Assembly (NCBI RefSeq): GCF_008801605.1
Contig: NZ_VZPJ01000007.1
Span: forward strand, 247,576 to 311,575
Reading direction: 5' to 3'
DNA length: 64,000 nt
Source of the DNA: Pseudomonas brassicacearum subsp. brassicacearum
GTDB lineage: Bacteria; Pseudomonadota; Gammaproteobacteria; Pseudomonadales; Pseudomonadaceae
In this document: piece by piece, positions 62,685 to 64,000 of the stretch
How positions within the stretch are numbered: the stretch's first letter is position 1
Layout: every line of letters starts with the position of its first letter
Made by a program: the position numbers and the translations under genes
Notes under the pieces: model-generated
What the model was told of the DNA's origin: nothing
Seen by the model: only the letters and a program-made list of their open reading frames with translations
Databases searched by the model: none

Positions 62685-63506
62685 TCAGTCGTCGAATGGG
62701 CCGGCCGCCACAAAGGCGCCGCCCTGATAAACCATGGCCGGATCATCGGCGGCCGGCATCGGCTGCGCTTCGACCTTGGCGCGGAAAATTTCCGAGGTGT
62801 CCTTGGGCTGGTAACCCAGGTGTGCGGCCTGGCTGTTGTCCCACCAGACGTCGCGGTTGGCGGACACGCCGTAGACCACGGTGTGGCCGACTTTCGGGGT
62901 GTAGAGCGAGCATTCGATCAGTTGAGTGAGGTCGTCGAAGCTCAGCCAGGTGCTCATCATCCGGCGGTTCTGCGGTTCGGCGAACGACGAGCCAATGCGG
63001 ATGCTGACCGTCTCGATGCCGTAGCGATCGAAGTAGAAACTGGCGACGTCTTCGCCGTAGGACTTGGACAGGCCGTAGTAACCATCCGGGCGGCGAGGGG
63101 AGAGGGCGTCGAGGGTCTGGTCTTGTTTGTAGAAACCGATGACGTGGTTGGAGCTGGCGAAGATCACCCGCTTGACGCCGTGTTTGCGGGCAGCTTCATA
63201 AATGTGGAAAACGCCGCTGATGTTGGCGCCGAGGATTTCTTCGAACGGACGCTCCACCGAAACACCGCCGAAGTGCAGGATGGCGTCGACGCCTTCGACC
63301 AGTTGATGTACGGCCTGCTTGTCCGACAGGTCGCAGGGCACCACTTCTTCGCTTTCGTCGATTGCCGGGGCCATGTTGGCGATGTCCGACAGGCGAATGT
63401 GGCGGGCGAAAGGCTTGAGGCGCTCGCGCAAAACTTTGCCAAGGCCGCCGGCGGCACCGGTCAATAGGAGGCGATTGAGGGGGTGGCGAATCTGTGTCGT
63501 GGTCAT
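62685..63506 (-). CDS. udh: Uronate dehydrogenase
   Basis: 273 residues, short-chain dehydrogenase/epimerase fold with LLLTGAAGGLGKVLRERLK and catalytic Tyr-Lys in DGYYGLSKSYGEDVASFYF. The ILHFGGVSVERPFEEILGAN and RRMMSTWLSFDDL segments closely resemble P. putida/P. syringae Udh as I recall them. It oxidises glucuronate or galacturonate to the aldarolactone with NAD+. First gene of the cluster, with a palindromic candidate operator upstream. Confidence 0.94.
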   Translation of the reverse strand: MTTTQIRHPLNRLLLTGAAGGLGKVLRERLKPFARHIRLSDIANMAPAIDESEEVVPCDLSDKQAVHQLVEGVDAILHFGGVSVERPFEEILGANISGVFHIYEAARKHGVKRVIFASSNHVIGFYKQDQTLDALSPRRPDGYYGLSKSYGEDVASFYFDRYGIETVSIRIGSSFAEPQNRRMMSTWLSFDDLTQLIECSLYTPKVGHTVVYGVSANRDVWWDNSQAAHLGYQPKDTSEIFRAKVEAQPMPAADDPAMVYQGGAFVAAGPFDD

Positions 63507-63548
63507 GGCATTACCTGAGCAAACTATGAGAGGTACAGTTGTTATAAG

Positions 63549-63562
63549 TTGTCGTACGACCG
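63549..63562. promoter_or_regulatory. Candidate GntR/FadR-type operator upstream of udh
   Basis: TTGTCGTACGACCG holds the perfect palindrome GTCGTACGAC, matching the T-GT-N-AC-A pattern of FadR-subfamily GntR operators that often control sugar-acid genes. It is 43 bp upstream of the udh start. No gntR gene is in the window. Confidence 0.55.
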
Positions 63563-63680
63563 AGAGGGAATATCCTTATCCTTCCGTTACCTTGTCAACG
63601 TTTGATCGACGAACCGCTCTGGATCGGCGTCCCTGCCGCAGGTTGCCATGGGATGCGCTCATGGCAAATGGATCCTGGTA

Positions 63681-64000
63681 TTACAGAAGCGAGAATGGAT
63701 AGTTGATGAAAATGCGGTTCTCGTCGAATTCGTTGGTGCTGTAGTCCCGACGAATCGATGCGTTACGCCATTTCACGTTGAGGCTCTTCAGCGCGCCGCT
63801 TTGCACGGTGTAGGCCAGTTCGGTTTCACGGCCCCATTCCTTGCCGTCATCAACGGTGGCGGTGTGCACGTTCTCACCGCTGATGTAGCGGTTCATCAGG
63901 GTCAGGCCCGGCACGCCGACAGCGGCGAAGTTGAAGTCGTGGCGCACTTGCCAGGATTTTTCCTTGGCGTTGTCGTAGCTGGAGTTGTAGCTGTCGTTGG
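63681..64000 (-). CDS. OprD-family outer-membrane porin (C-terminal part, runs off the window)
   Basis: The visible 106 codons give NDSYNSSYDNAKEKSWQVRH, then VPGLTLMNRYISGENVHTAT, ETELAYTVQSGALKSLNVKW and a terminal strand FINYPFSLL. The alternating amphipathic strands and the RNASIRRDYSTNEFDENR segment are typical of the last strands of OprD porins. Next to the uronate cluster it is probably the outer-membrane entry for acidic sugars. It reads toward udh on the same strand. Confidence 0.88.
   Translation of the reverse strand, partial: NDSYNSSYDNAKEKSWQVRHDFNFAAVGVPGLTLMNRYISGENVHTATVDDGKEWGRETELAYTVQSGALKSLNVKWRNASIRRDYSTNEFDENRIFINYPFSLL

Overview
The window is a 64 kb piece of a Pseudomonas chromosome, most likely from the P. 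fluorescens group. This rests on high-GC coding bias, many GTGGGAGC...GCTCGCGA-type REP elements, and characteristic genes (MvaT/MvaU-type silencer, bkd operon, AlkC with an Ig-like tail, GalU, HppD, RstAB-like pair, CSS-EAL protein). Species was not determined. No rRNA, tRNA, CRISPR, transposase or integrase was seen.

Layout. 0-1.2 kb: molybdate uptake (modA, start of modB) behind a perfect ModE-type operator. 1.2-3 kb: a large tandem REP-doublet (REPIN) array of 13 units. 3-7.2 kb: nitronate monooxygenase-like enzyme, a GyrI-like protein, and an alkylation-repair operon (2OG oxygenase, alkB, ada) whose Ada sensor domain has lost three of four zinc cysteines. 7.3-9.5 kb: small conserved proteins and lipoproteins. 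9.7-16.6 kb: galU, gor, ahpC, ahpF, gloA, a secreted protein and an H-NS-like silencer. 16.8-24 kb: CSS-EAL phosphodiesterase, LysR/DMT pair, hppD, rarD, aldo-keto reductase. 24-31.2 kb: MFS transporter, cdaR, glycerate kinase, chemoreceptor, AruH-like transaminase.

31.2-37.1 kb is the most unusual part. It is visibly AT-richer than its surroundings. It carries a two-gene operon of large unannotated Ig-like-module proteins preceded by a perfect CT-N12-AG lux-type box, followed by a pertactin-like autotransporter. I read this as an acquired block that may be under quorum-sensing control.

37.3-50.5 kb: RstAB-like two-component system, DUF1345 protein, nicotinamidase, MHYT-GGDEF-EAL protein, alkC, RcnB-like protein, a protealysin-like M4 protease translationally coupled to its emfourin inhibitor, FKBP isomerase, divergent P450/ArsR pair, divergent AraC/EamA pair. 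50.5-57.5 kb: ilvE, then the complete bkdA1-bkdA2-bkdB-lpdV operon with divergent bkdR (branched-chain amino acid and keto-acid catabolism). 57.5-64 kb: a hexuronate oxidation cluster (udh, lactonase, TRAP dctPQM, aldose-1-epimerase-like protein, 3' end of an OprD-like porin). With the aldarate-type regulator cdaR and glycerate kinase further left, it suggests growth on plant-derived sugar acids.

REP elements of at least two or three classes sit in most gaps between transcription units. In two places they have run into a gene and now encode the C-terminal tail.
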